A stretch of DNA of 64,000 bases from Roseateles sp. YR242 (GTDB taxonomy: Bacteria > Pseudomonadota > Gammaproteobacteria > Burkholderiales > Burkholderiaceae_C). The stretch is from contig NZ_FOAV01000001.1 of assembly GCF_900109745.1 (NCBI RefSeq), positions 248,001 to 312,000 of the forward strand, read 5' to 3'. This document shows positions 55,655 to 64,000 of this stretch, piece after piece; within the stretch, counting starts at the first letter, position 1, and the number at the start of each line of letters is the position of its first letter. The position numbers and the translations under genes were made by a program. A model generated the notes under the pieces. That model ran no database searches. It was given only the letters and a program-made list of their open reading frames with translations, and had not been told where the DNA came from.

Positions 55655-56878
55655 TCAGGCGCGGACGGCGCGCAGACTCATGGCAAACGCCTTCAGTTCG
55701 GCAATACCGCTTTCCTCGGCCTTGCGGCACCAGGCTTGCAGGTCATGCACAAGCTGCTCGGCAGAGACATTGGTACGTGTCCAGAGTTGACGCAGCTCCT
55801 CGCGCATCACCACCAGTTTGTCCAGCACGGGGCTGGCAGCACGGGCACCGTCAATCTGAGCCTGGTAGGCGGTGGGGATCTTTTCCGCATCGCGGTGCAG
55901 CCAACGGGTGGCCAGCTTGAACTGGTGAAACTGCACGCTGTGCTGTTCGCCAGCGGCCTTGAGCTTGCGCAGCTCTTCCTTGCAGGCGCCACGCAGTTCA
56001 CGGGCATAACGCGCCATGACTTCGTAGCGGTTGGCGATGATGGCTTCCAGCGTGTCCTTGTCGGCCACGGCCTTGATGTCACCGGTACGCATCTGCGGGG
56101 CGGTCTTGCGGACCTTGGCCCAGCCAATGATTTCCATGGCGCGGATGTAGCCCCAACCGATGTCGAATTCAAACGGCTTGACCGAGAACTTGGCCGAGGT
56201 CGGGTAGGTGTGGTGGTTGTTGTGCAGCTCTTCGCCACCGATGATCAGCCCCCAGGGGGAGACATTGGTGGAGGCGTCTTGCGCCTCGAAGTTGCGATAG
56301 CCCCAATAGTGGCCCACGCCGTTGATGACACCGGCGGCCCAGAACGGGATCCACGCCATCTGGATGGCCCAGATGGAGATGCCGATGATGCCGAACAGGG
56401 ACACGTTGAGGATCATCATCGCCGCCACGCCCATCACGGAGTGACGGCTGTAGACGTTGCGTTCCATCCAGTCGTCCGGCACGCCATGGCTGAACTTCTT
56501 GATGGTTTCCTCGTTCTTGGCTTCCGTGCGATAGAGCTCGGCGCCACGGGTCATCACGGTCTTGATGCCACGGGTGACGGGGCTGTGCGGGTCTTCCTCG
56601 GTCTCGCACTTGGCGTGGTGCTTGCGGTGGATGGCGACCCACTCGCGGGTGACCATGCCGGTGGTCATCCACAGCCAGAAACGGAAGAAGTGCGAAGGGA
56701 TGGGCCCCAGGTCCAGTGCACGGTGCGCCTGGGCGCGGTGCAGGAAGATGGTGACGGCGGCGATCGTGATGTGCGTCACCACCAACGTGTAAGCCAGGGT
56801 CTGCCACCAGCTGGCGTCCAGCAGGCCGTAGGCCAGGAAATTCACGAGGGCGTCGTGCACAGTCATCAATACGTTCAT
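55655..56878 (-). CDS. Acyl-CoA/acyl-lipid delta-9-type fatty acid desaturase
   Basis: A 407-residue membrane enzyme that introduces a double bond in fatty acyl chains. The three His boxes are HRAQAHRA near residue 47, HRKHHAK near 84 and EELHNNHHTYP near 219, which bind the di-iron centre. Hydrophobic segments surround them. About 120 residues at the C-terminus (after about 285) are helical and soluble, longer than in the minimal enzymes. A similar desaturase is used to adjust membrane fluidity at low temperature. The 176 bases upstream should hold the promoter. A clear terminator follows. Confidence 0.94.
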   Translation of the reverse strand: MNVLMTVHDALVNFLAYGLLDASWWQTLAYTLVVTHITIAAVTIFLHRAQAHRALDLGPIPSHFFRFWLWMTTGMVTREWVAIHRKHHAKCETEEDPHSPVTRGIKTVMTRGAELYRTEAKNEETIKKFSHGVPDDWMERNVYSRHSVMGVAAMMILNVSLFGIIGISIWAIQMAWIPFWAAGVINGVGHYWGYRNFEAQDASTNVSPWGLIIGGEELHNNHHTYPTSAKFSVKPFEFDIGWGYIRAMEIIGWAKVRKTAPQMRTGDIKAVADKDTLEAIIANRYEVMARYARELRGACKEELRKLKAAGEQHSVQFHQFKLATRWLHRDAEKIPTAYQAQIDGARAASPVLDKLVVMREELRQLWTRTNVSAEQLVHDLQAWCRKAEESGIAELKAFAMSLRAVRA

Positions 56879-57054
56879 TCGGTCCTAACCCTGCTCATTG
56901 AAGAGCCAGTTGTCCAAGGAAGCGCCAATTGTAGGCGAGGCTCCCTAGATTCGGTCTTTGATCAAACCCAAATACCGTGGGTCTTTCTCGCTTCGATAGG
57001 CGTACAGCGCCTCACATCGACCCTCGATCTTGACGAATTCGATAAACGAACGCG

Positions 57055-58320
57055 CTATTTCTTGGTCCAGACTGCCGCAAAGAAGCCATCGCTGTGATGC
57101 TTATGGGGCCACAAACGCAGGAAACCGTTCTCACACAGCGAGGCGGCGGTGTCTTCCGGCACCTGAGCGTGGGTGAGGATGTCCTGGGCGGGCAGGAACT
57201 CGAACTCAGGGTGGGCTTCGGAAAATGCGCTGGCAACGGCTTCGTTTTCCTCATCCAGCAGGCTGCAGGTGGCGTACACCAGACGGCCGCCCGGTTTGAG
57301 CATGCGGGAGGCGCTGTTCAGGATGGCTAACTGCTTGACGTGCAGTTCCTGCAGGCCTTGCGGGGTCTGGCGCCATTTCAGGTCGGGGTTGCGGCGCAGG
57401 GTGCCCAGGCCGGAGCATGGCGCGTCCACCAGCACGCGATCGACCTTGCCGGCAAGGCGCTTGACGCGGTCGTCACGCTCGGTGGTGATCTGTACCGGGT
57501 AGACGTTGGACAGGCCGCTGCGGGCCAGGCGTGGCTTGAGCTTTTCCAGGCGGTGGCCGGACACGTCGAATGCGTACAGGCGGCCGGTGTTGCGCATGGA
57601 GGCGCCCAGGGCCAGGGTCTTGCCGCCGGCGCCAGCGCAGAAATCCACCACCATCTCGCCGCGCTTGGCTTCGGTCAGCAGGGCCAGCAACTGGCTGCCC
57701 TCGTCCTGCACTTCCACCTGGCCGCTGGTGAACACCTCCAGCTTCTGAAGGGCCGGCTTGCCTTCCAGCCGCAGGCCCCAGGGGGAATACGGCGTCGGGG
57801 TGGACTTGAAACCCTTGGCCTCCAGGGCGGCCTGCACTTCTTCTCGGCGGACCTTCAGCGTGTTCACACGCAGGTCCAGCGGTGCGGATTCGTTGATGGC
57901 GCTGGTCAGGGCCCAGAACTCGTCATCACCCAGGCGCTTTTTCAGCGGGTCTGCCAGCCACTCCGGCAGGTTGTGGCGCAGGCGCTCGGGGAGCTGGGTG
58001 CGGTCCACCGTCATGACCTGCTTCAGCCATTGCTGCTCCAAGTCGGTCATGGCGCCGCGCAGGAAGGCTTCGTTGCCTTCCCAGCCCAGGATGGCCAGGC
58101 GGCGCGCCATCGGCCCGCGGCCGGATTGCGCCAGATGCTGGTACACAAGGCGGTGGCGCAGCACGGCATAGGCGGTTTCCGCCAGGGTATGGCGTTCACG
58201 CTGGCCCAGGGCCTTGCGCTGGCGGAAGAAGGCAGAAACCAGGGAGTCCGCCGGGGAGTCGAACAGCAGCAGGCTGTCGACAAGTTCGGCGCAGAGTTCG
58301 AGGAGGGCATTAGGATGCAT
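57055..58320 (-). CDS. RsmB/NOP family RNA cytosine-C5 methyltransferase
   Basis: A 421-residue S-adenosylmethionine-dependent enzyme. VVDFCAGAGGKTLALGA near residue 228 is the cofactor-binding motif. VDAPCSGLGTLRRNPD near 296 and VYATCSLLDEENE near 351 carry the two Cys residues of the NOP2/RsmB family, which form m5C in RNA. The N-terminal 130 residues are helical and do not look like the NusB domain of true RsmB, so I do not assign that name. The start at 58320 matches the family beginning. It is divergent from the DUF1653 gene. Confidence 0.92.
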   Translation of the reverse strand: MHPNALLELCAELVDSLLLFDSPADSLVSAFFRQRKALGQRERHTLAETAYAVLRHRLVYQHLAQSGRGPMARRLAILGWEGNEAFLRGAMTDLEQQWLKQVMTVDRTQLPERLRHNLPEWLADPLKKRLGDDEFWALTSAINESAPLDLRVNTLKVRREEVQAALEAKGFKSTPTPYSPWGLRLEGKPALQKLEVFTSGQVEVQDEGSQLLALLTEAKRGEMVVDFCAGAGGKTLALGASMRNTGRLYAFDVSGHRLEKLKPRLARSGLSNVYPVQITTERDDRVKRLAGKVDRVLVDAPCSGLGTLRRNPDLKWRQTPQGLQELHVKQLAILNSASRMLKPGGRLVYATCSLLDEENEAVASAFSEAHPEFEFLPAQDILTHAQVPEDTAASLCENGFLRLWPHKHHSDGFFAAVWTKK

Positions 58321-58447
58321 GCCCGAATTATCCCAGTCTCCTGAGCAGCCGGGCGGGCGATCCGCTTGCCCCAGGCGGCAACCCGGCCGGCGGCGGCCCG
58401 GCAGCGTGGAAACATCCCGAAATTTCACCCGAGCAAGATTGCCCACG

Positions 58448-58687
58448 ATGAGCGACGAAGACCTCACGCCCCTGCCCGACACCCCTGCTGGCCGTTACCG
58501 CCACTACAAGGGTCAGCACTATCAGGTCCACGGCGTGGTGCGCCACAGCGAAACCCTGGAGCCCCTGGTGCTCTACACGCCGCTGTACAACAACACCGGC
58601 CTGTGGGTGCGCCCGCATGCCATGTTCTTCGGAACGCTGGAGGTGGACGGCCAGATGGTTCGGCGCTTTGAGCGCGTCGGCGACTGA
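58448..58687 (+). CDS. DUF1653 domain protein
   Basis: A 79-residue cytoplasmic protein. RYRHYKGQHYQVHGVVRHSE, LVLYTPLYNN and WVRPHAMFFGTLE cover the whole DUF1653 domain, a small beta-rich module found alone or fused in many proteobacteria. Its function is unknown. The ATG at 58448 lies directly before the domain; a much longer open frame upstream is antisense to the RNA methyltransferase gene and is not credible. Confidence 0.9.
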   Translation: MSDEDLTPLPDTPAGRYRHYKGQHYQVHGVVRHSETLEPLVLYTPLYNNTGLWVRPHAMFFGTLEVDGQMVRRFERVGD

Positions 58688-58755
58688 TCCCCGCCCTTCC
58701 CGCTAACCGCCTTTTCACGCGTTTCGAGTCATCACCCCACCTTCGCGCCCAATTC

Positions 58756-59412
58756 ATGCCGCTGCTTCATCAGCTCAAGCAACGTCCTCGCCTGCTGATT
58801 GGCGCCGTGCTGGGCGCGTTGCTGGCGGCGGCGGTGCCGTGGTCAACGGAAATGGCCCGCTCCACCCAGCTGTTGATCGGCTGGAGTTGTGGTGTATGGG
58901 TCTATCTGGTGCTGGTGCTCTGGATGATGCTGCGCACCCCGGCGGAGGCGGTGCAGGCACAGGCCAAGGCCATCTCCGAAGGCATGCCGACGGTATTGGG
59001 CCTGGCCATGCTGGGCGCCCTGCTCAGCCTCGCGGCGCTGGCGCTCGAACTTGCGCAGGTGCGTCAGGCGGGTTTGAGCCAGGGCTGGCCGCATCTCATC
59101 GTAGCCATTGGCACGGTGACCAGTTCATGGCTTTTGCTGCCGGTGGAATTTGCGCTGGCCTATGCCAGCCTCTTCCACAGCGGCCCCAAGGCGCCGCACG
59201 GCCTGGAATTTCCAGGCGATGAAGAGCAGCCGGACTACCTGGACTTTCTCTACTTCTCGGTGACCTTGGCCGCCACGTCACAGACCTCGGACGTGGTGGT
59301 GAGCGCACGGCACATCCGACGACTGGTATTGGTCCAGGCGGTGATGTCCTTCGTGTTCAACACGGTGGTGCTGGCCTTGACCATCAACCTGCTGGCGAGC
59401 TTGCTCAGTTGA
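58756..59412 (+). CDS. DUF1345 family membrane protein
   Basis: A 218-residue inner-membrane protein with five hydrophobic segments. EEQPDYLDFLYFSVTLAATSQTSDV near residues 156-180 is the hallmark of DUF1345, with the pore-like TSDV segment resembling the filter region of ion channels. The function is not established. The stop codon is directly followed by a family palindrome and the convergent purN gene. Confidence 0.9.
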   Translation: MPLLHQLKQRPRLLIGAVLGALLAAAVPWSTEMARSTQLLIGWSCGVWVYLVLVLWMMLRTPAEAVQAQAKAISEGMPTVLGLAMLGALLSLAALALELAQVRQAGLSQGWPHLIVAIGTVTSSWLLLPVEFALAYASLFHSGPKAPHGLEFPGDEEQPDYLDFLYFSVTLAATSQTSDVVVSARHIRRLVLVQAVMSFVFNTVVLALTINLLASLLS

Positions 59413-59468
59413 GGAACCTCTGCATGGCTCCTCGCCAGCACGGCTCGCGGGGGTTAGGCAGAGGTTCC
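59413..59468. repeat. Dispersed palindrome family, copy F (full)
   Basis: Outer arms GGAACCTCTGC (59413-59423) and GCAGAGGTTCC (59458-59468) are perfect 11-bp inverted repeats. Inside lie CTCCTCG and CGGCTCGCGGGGG, as in the other copies. It starts on the base after the DUF1345 stop and contains the last five codons of purN with its stop. Confidence 0.92.
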
Positions 59469-60104
59469 CAGGAACAGCTGCGACTGCCCATCCCGATGCC
59501 GCACGGCCGCTCCGTGGATCTCCAGCGCCCCCTCGACGAACCACCGCACAGCGCTCGGATACATCCGGTGTTCCTGCTTCAGCACGCGGGAAGACAGCGC
59601 CGCCTCATCGTCCCCATCCAGCACCGGCACCACCGCCTGGGCCACGATCGGCCCGTGGTCCAGTTCGGCGGTGACGAAGTGCACCGTCGCCCCCGCCACC
59701 CGGCAGCCTGACTCGATCGCACGCTGATGCGTGTGCAGCCCCGTGAACGCGGGCAGCAGCGACGGGTGGACGTTGAGCATGCGCCCCTCGTAGTGCCCCG
59801 TGAACGCGGCCGTCAAGATGCGCATGAACCCTGCCAGGACCACCAGATCCGGGGCAAAACCGTCCACCACACGCTGCAGCTCCGCATCAAACGCAGCCCG
59901 GGCCTCTTCCCCGCGCCCAAAGGCCTTGTGGTCCACCACGGCGGTGGTGATGCCGTGCGACTGGGCGAAAGCCAGACCACCGGCATCCGGCCGGTTGCTG
60001 ATCACCGCGGCGATGCGTGCCGGCCATTGTTCGGCAGCGCAGGCCTTCACGATGGCCTCCATGTTGGAGCCACGGCCGGAGATCAGGATCACGATGTTCT
60101 TCAT
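59454..60104 (-). CDS. purN: Phosphoribosylglycinamide formyltransferase
   Basis: A 216-residue enzyme that adds the formyl group from 10-formyl-tetrahydrofolate to GAR in purine synthesis. ISGRGSNMEAIV at the start is the phosphate-binding loop. The catalytic Asn-His-Asp set is in LNVHPSLLPAFTG (Asn and His) and AELDHGPIVAQ (Asp). The final residues FLGTSA and the TAA stop are encoded by the palindrome at 59413-59468, so the natural C-terminus may have been replaced when the element arrived. It is divergent from trpS across 94 bases. Confidence 0.96.
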   Translation of the reverse strand: MKNIVILISGRGSNMEAIVKACAAEQWPARIAAVISNRPDAGGLAFAQSHGITTAVVDHKAFGRGEEARAAFDAELQRVVDGFAPDLVVLAGFMRILTAAFTGHYEGRMLNVHPSLLPAFTGLHTHQRAIESGCRVAGATVHFVTAELDHGPIVAQAVVPVLDGDDEAALSSRVLKQEHRMYPSAVRWFVEGALEIHGAAVRHRDGQSQLFLGTSA

Positions 60105-60198
60105 GGGGCGGCAGTTTACCGGCGCCCGCGCCCCGACAATGGGGCCCCAGCCAGGTGCCGCCGCCTCCCATCCCTACAATACGGCTCCCCCCGCGATC

Positions 60199-61227
60199 AT
60201 GACCTTCCCTCCGCCTACTCAGCCCACCCCCGCGCCTACCGCTGCGGCCCGTCCCCGCGTCCTGTCCGGCATGCGTCCCACCGGTGCCCTGCACCTGGGC
60301 CACTACCACGGCGCGCTCAAGAGCTGGGTCCAGTTGCAGTCCACCCACGACTGCTTCTTCTTTGTCGCGGACTGGCATGCCCTCACCACGCACTATCAAC
60401 ACCGCGAAGGTCTTGAGCAGAGCGTCTACGACATGGTGGTGGACTGGCTGGCCGCCGGGGTGGACCCGGAACAGGCCACGCTCTTCATCCAGAGCCGCAT
60501 GCCCGAGCATGCCGAGCTGTTCACCCTGCTGGCCATGAGCACCCCCTCCAGCTGGCTGGAGCGCATGCCCAGCTACAAGGACACCGTGGCGGAGAACCGC
60601 GAGCTGGCCACCTTCGGCTTCCTCGGCTACCCCCTGCTGCAGGCGGCGGACATCCTCATCTACAAGGCCGCCTTCGTTCCCGTGGGCGAGGACCAGTCCG
60701 CCCACGTGGAAGTCACCCGCGAGGTGGCCCGCCGTTTCAACCACCTGTACGCCCCTCTGCTGCCCGAGCCGCAGGCGCTGCTGAGCGACACCGCCCGCCT
60801 CCCCGGCCTGGACGGCCGAAAGATGAGCAAGACCTACGGCAACGCCATTGCCATGCGGGACACGCCAGAAGTGGTCGAACAGAAGGTCCGCCAGATGCCG
60901 ACCGACCCGCAGCGGGTCCGCCGCAACGACCCGGGCGAACCCGAGCGCTGCCCTGTCTGGGCCCTGCACCAGGTCTACACCGACGACACCACCCGCCGCT
61001 GGGCGGCCGACGGCTGCCGCAGTGCGGGCATCGGCTGCCTGGACTGCAAGCAGCCGCTGATCGACGCCATCCAACGTGAACAAGCGCCGTGGCGCGCGCG
61101 GGCTGAAGAGCTGCTGGCCGATCCGAAGAAGGTGCACTGGATCGTCGAGGTCGGCACGGAACGTGCCCGTGCAGTGGCACGCAAGACCCTGCGGGAAGTG
61201 CGGGCGGCCATCGGCCTGAACTACTGA
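60199..61227 (+). CDS. trpS: Tryptophan--tRNA ligase
   Basis: A 342-residue class I aminoacyl-tRNA synthetase. The HIGH-like motif is HLGHYHGAL near residue 32 and the KMSKS-like motif is KMSKTYGN near 210. GEDQSAHVEVTREVARRFN is conserved. An N-terminal extension of about 18 residues rich in Pro and Thr precedes PRVLSGMRPTG. The ATG at 60199 is the last before the conserved core. The CLDCKQ segment near 283 is also seen in other betaproteobacterial TrpRS. An 11-bp tandem array follows the stop. Confidence 0.96.
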   Translation: MTFPPPTQPTPAPTAAARPRVLSGMRPTGALHLGHYHGALKSWVQLQSTHDCFFFVADWHALTTHYQHREGLEQSVYDMVVDWLAAGVDPEQATLFIQSRMPEHAELFTLLAMSTPSSWLERMPSYKDTVAENRELATFGFLGYPLLQAADILIYKAAFVPVGEDQSAHVEVTREVARRFNHLYAPLLPEPQALLSDTARLPGLDGRKMSKTYGNAIAMRDTPEVVEQKVRQMPTDPQRVRRNDPGEPERCPVWALHQVYTDDTTRRWAADGCRSAGIGCLDCKQPLIDAIQREQAPWRARAEELLADPKKVHWIVEVGTERARAVARKTLREVRAAIGLNY

Positions 61228-61245
61228 GCGACGATCAGCCGGCGC

Positions 61246-61289
61246 CTTCTTCAGCACTTCCCCAGCACTTCCTCAGTATTTCTCCGGCA
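61246..61289. repeat. Tandem array, four 11-bp units
   Basis: Four units of CTTCCTCAGCA type with 11-bp period lie 19 bases after the trpS stop codon. Neighbouring units differ at two to four positions. The array is in the spacer before the DUF3717/DUF1289 gene. Confidence 0.8.
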
Positions 61290-61334
61290 ACTTCTCCACC
61301 CCCCCTTTTCTCTCTCATTCACCGCAGTACCCTC

Positions 61335-61763
61335 ATGGCCGGCCTCCACATCACCGACATCGAATCCGCCATCAACTGGTGGCGTGCGCGCGAACCGGGT
61401 GACGGCATCAGCCTGTGTGCCGAGCTGCGAGCCCTGGCCGAGGTCTATGCGCTGATGGTCTACCACCACGAAACCGCCTGCGACGAGGACACCATGCCCC
61501 CCGCCGCGCACGGTGCCTGGCTGGCCTGGTATGACACCACGCCGGATGCGCCGTGCATCGCCATCTGCTCCACCAGCCAGGGCGACGAAATGTGCAAGGG
61601 TTGCGGCCGCAGCTTCGACGAAGTGCAGAACTGGCCCGTGCTCACCCCCGGTGAAAAACGCGCCACCTGGCGCCGCATCACGCTCGAAGGCACCTCCTGG
61701 CGGTTCAACAGATATGCGGAGCGCGCCATCGAAGCGCGGCAACCCTCCCAGGAGCGCTCTTGA
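61335..61763 (+). CDS. DUF3717-DUF1289 fusion protein
   Basis: A 142-residue protein. Residues 1-60 (LHITDIESAINWWRAREP) are DUF3717 and residues 75-125 are DUF1289, a small Cys-rich module with PCIAICSTSQGDEMCKGCGRS, whose Cys residues could hold a metal. LTPGEKRATWRRI follows as usual. DUF1289 is often annotated as a possible iron-sulfur or zinc protein; the role is unknown. The stop overlaps the TTG start of the MATE gene by 4 bases, so they are co-translated. Confidence 0.88.
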   Translation: MAGLHITDIESAINWWRAREPGDGISLCAELRALAEVYALMVYHHETACDEDTMPPAAHGAWLAWYDTTPDAPCIAICSTSQGDEMCKGCGRSFDEVQNWPVLTPGEKRATWRRITLEGTSWRFNRYAERAIEARQPSQERS

Positions 61764-63178
61764 ACCGTCGCCTCCACAGCCTGCGCCAGATCGTGCCGCT
61801 GGCCTGGCCGGTGTTCATCGGCCAGTTGGCCGTGCTGGCCTATTCCACCATCGACACCTTGCTGGTGGCCCGCCACTCTTCCCTGGAGCTGGCCGCGCTG
61901 GCGGTGGGCTCGGCGGTCTACACCTCGGTCTTTGTCGGCCTGATGGGTGTGGTGCTGGCGATCTCGCCGGTGGCCGGGCAATTGTTCGGCGCCAGGCGCA
62001 TGTCCGAAGCCGGAGATAGCCTGCACCAGGCCGCATGGCTGGCGCTGATGCTGGCCGTGATCGGTGAATTGGTGCTGTGGTTTCCGCAGCCCTTCCTGGC
62101 CATTTCACACGCCACGCCCGAGGTTGCCGACAAAGTCAGCCAATACCTGCGCACGCTGGGCGTCGCCTTGCCCGCCGCCCTGCTCTTCACGGCCTACCGG
62201 GGCTTCAACACCGCCGTGTCCAGGCCCAAGGCCGTCATGGCGTTGCAGATCGGCGGGCTGGCGCTCAAGTTCCCGGCCAGCATGCTGCTGATCGGCGGCT
62301 TCAGCCTGGGGCCGCTGACGGTGCCGCCCATGGGCGCCGTGGGTTGTGCCGTTGCTACCGCCATCGTGATGTGGAGCCAGTTGCTGGTGGGCCTGGCGGT
62401 GTTGCGGCGGGACACGTTCTACAGCGACTTCGGCTTTTCGCGCGGCGGCCTGCATCGCCCGCGCACGGCCACGTTATGGCGGCTGCTGAAGCTGGGCGTC
62501 CCCATGGGCGCGTCCGTGCTCATCGAGGTGACGGGCTTCACCTTCATGGCCATCTTCATTGCGCGGATCGGCAGCACGGCCGTGGCCGGCCATCAACTCG
62601 CCGCCAACCTGGTGGCCATGATGTTCATGATGCCGCTGGCACTGGCCAATGCCAGCAGCACGCTGGTGGCACAGGCCCTGGGCGCGCAGGATGTGGGCGC
62701 GGCGCGCCGCCTGGGCTGGCATGGGCTGGAGCTGGCCGTGGGCATCGCGTTTGTGATGGGTGCCCTGGTGTTCAACCTGCGCGAGCAGGTGTTGGGCCTG
62801 TACACACGGGACGCCACCATCATCGCCGCCGCACTGCCCTTGCTGGGCTGGGTCTGGCTGTTCCACACGGCGGATGCCGGCCAGACGGTGGCGGCCTTTG
62901 TGCTGCGTTCGCATCACATTGCCACTGCGCCGATGGTGATCTACGCCTTTGCCATCTGGGGCCTGGGGCTGGGAGGCGGCTACTGGCTGGCCTTTGGCGA
63001 GCACGAGATCCCCCTGCCGGAGTCGATGCAGGGTGCGATGGGGTTCTGGAGCGCCGCCTCCGCCGGTCTGGCGGCCGCGGCGCTGGGGTTGTGCGGCCTG
63101 CTGGCCTGGGTGCACCGCACCCAGCTCAGGCGCCCGCCGGGTGCCCCGTTCAGGCCGGAAGCGTCAACGGCAGACTGA
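61760..63178 (+). CDS. MATE family efflux transporter
   Basis: A 472-residue inner-membrane exporter with twelve hydrophobic segments in two halves. WPVFIGQLAVLAYSTIDTLLVAR near residues 15-38 and the matching second-half segment GVPMGASVLIEVTGFTF near 250 are the MATE signatures. ANASSTLVAQALGAQDVGAARR is also conserved. It uses a sodium or proton gradient to expel cationic compounds. The start is TTG at 61760 with AGGAG 6 bases upstream; it overlaps the previous stop. The last 29 bases overlap the convergent kinase gene. Confidence 0.94.
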   Translation: MNRRLHSLRQIVPLAWPVFIGQLAVLAYSTIDTLLVARHSSLELAALAVGSAVYTSVFVGLMGVVLAISPVAGQLFGARRMSEAGDSLHQAAWLALMLAVIGELVLWFPQPFLAISHATPEVADKVSQYLRTLGVALPAALLFTAYRGFNTAVSRPKAVMALQIGGLALKFPASMLLIGGFSLGPLTVPPMGAVGCAVATAIVMWSQLLVGLAVLRRDTFYSDFGFSRGGLHRPRTATLWRLLKLGVPMGASVLIEVTGFTFMAIFIARIGSTAVAGHQLAANLVAMMFMMPLALANASSTLVAQALGAQDVGAARRLGWHGLELAVGIAFVMGALVFNLREQVLGLYTRDATIIAAALPLLGWVWLFHTADAGQTVAAFVLRSHHIATAPMVIYAFAIWGLGLGGGYWLAFGEHEIPLPESMQGAMGFWSAASAGLAAAALGLCGLLAWVHRTQLRRPPGAPFRPEASTAD

Positions 63179-64000
63179 TCACAAAGCAGCTGCCCCCGCC
63201 CTCACGGGCCTCGCAGCGCACCGTGCCGCTGTGCGCCACCGCGATCTGCTTGACCAGGTTCAGGCCCAGCCCCACGCCGCCGGAGACCTCGGCGTGGCCG
63301 GGCAGGCGGTAGAAGGCCTCGAAGATCCGTTCACGCATGGCCTCGGGCACCCCGGAGCCACGGTCACAGACCTGCACTTCGACCAGGGACTGCCCGGCAC
63401 GGCGCAGCTTGACCTCCACCTGCGGACCGCCATAACGGCGGGCGTTTTCCAGCAGGTTGCGCAAGGCGCGCCGTAGCAGGCGGTCGTCGCCGCGCAGCTG
63501 CAGCTGTTCCAGGCCAGCCTCGGCTTCCACCTCGGCGCCGGTGCGTGCGGATTCTTCGGCCGCAATGGCCAGCAAATCCACCGGCTCCAGCCGCAGGGAT
63601 TGGGCGCCGCCTTCCAGCCGGCTGGCCAGCAGCACTTCCTCCACCAGGGCATCCAGCTCCGCGATGTTGGTATTGATCTCCTGCTGCAGGCGGAAGCGCT
63701 GCGGCGGCGAGGCTTCGTCCAGCATCGCGAAGGCCATCTTCAGGCGCGCCAGTGGGGAACGCAGTTCGTGGCTGGCATTAGCCAGCAGGCTCTTGTGGGA
63801 GCGGATCAGCGTTTCGATCTTCTCGGCCGCCCGGTTGAAGCTGCCGGCCACGGCGGCGATCTCGTCCTTGCCGTGATCCTGCACCCGGAAGGCCAGGTCC
63901 CCGCCGCCGAACTGCTCCACACCCGACTTGAGCGATTCCAGCCGCCGCGTCAGGCGGCGCACCACCGGGTAGGCCCCGGCGGCCACCGCCAGGAACAGCA
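63150..64000 (-). CDS. Membrane sensor histidine kinase, C-terminal part
   Basis: The gene enters from the right edge; at least 283 residues are visible. It begins inside a membrane segment (LFLAVAAGAYPVV) followed by a HAMP domain, a HisKA domain with the phospho-acceptor His in ANASHELRSPLARL, and a HATPase domain with LLENARRYG, DRGSGVP and GVGLGLNLV. The pattern of OmpR-pathway kinases fits. Its partner regulator probably lies beyond the window. The 3' end overlaps the MATE gene by 29 bases. Confidence 0.93.
   Translation of the reverse strand, partial: LFLAVAAGAYPVVRRLTRRLESLKSGVEQFGGGDLAFRVQDHGKDEIAAVAGSFNRAAEKIETLIRSHKSLLANASHELRSPLARLKMAFAMLDEASPPQRFRLQQEINTNIAELDALVEEVLLASRLEGGAQSLRLEPVDLLAIAAEESARTGAEVEAEAGLEQLQLRGDDRLLRRALRNLLENARRYGGPQVEVKLRRAGQSLVEVQVCDRGSGVPEAMRERIFEAFYRLPGHAEVSGGVGLGLNLVKQIAVAHSGTVRCEAREGGGSCFVISLPLTLPA

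Overview
The window is high-GC, densely packed bacterial DNA. Gene content and order point to a betaproteobacterium of the order Burkholderiales, most like the Roseateles/Mitsuaria/Rubrivivax group. The pointers are the holB-tmk-mltG-ygfZ block, a DUF4936 protein, tsaE-amiC, a Bug-type solute receptor without its membrane partners, DUF3717/DUF1289 and DUF1653 proteins, and a PEP-CTERM protein. The genus is an inference from family resemblance; there is no rRNA gene in the window. I saw no tRNA, rRNA, CRISPR array, prophage or complete insertion sequence.

Layout. 1-4954: replication and envelope housekeeping (holB fragment, tmk, mltG; divergent ygfZ, DUF4936, YbaL-type antiporter). 5194-9619: a lipoprotein with a hydrolase-like fold, a thioesterase-acetyltransferase fusion, an HSL-type esterase and an iron alcohol dehydrogenase. 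9729-18501: a signalling island with a lone receiver protein, a 1939-residue soluble hybrid kinase carrying nine 92-residue HAMP units in exact 276-bp register, and a second hybrid kinase overlapping it. 18558-24845: isocitrate lyase, a tiny Gly-rich protein, a Bug-type receptor, queG, tsaE and amiC. 24929-33207: an accessory stretch with an orphan BrxR/CapW-like regulator, a large TonB-dependent receptor, a C-terminally truncated winged-helix/ATPase regulator and a secreted S9 peptidase, plausibly a peptide uptake and degradation locus. 33321-38393: a PEP-CTERM protein with a sigma-54-type promoter, a tricorn-like protease and a DedA protein. 38602-43599: mutL, a pseudouridine synthase with a long repetitive tail at its N-terminus, and miaA. 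43616-48071: an AttEFGH-like ABC export operon. 48047-55420: small regulators and enzymes, xerD, a HTH protein, and a 922-residue protein of unknown function that looks like a host-directed effector. 55655-64000: fatty-acid desaturase, RNA methyltransferase, purN, trpS, a MATE exporter and the start of a sensor kinase.

Between genes I find a dispersed family of palindromic elements (arm consensus GGGAACCTCTGCATNACTCC) at six loci. They sit at gene ends: one supplies the stop codon of purN, one lies just past the truncated regulator, and one is in the xerD leader. Three unrelated short tandem arrays with periods of 13, 10 and 11 bp also lie in gene-end spacers. The most unusual candidates are the poly-HAMP kinase, the effector-like protein at 50786-53554 and the palindrome family.
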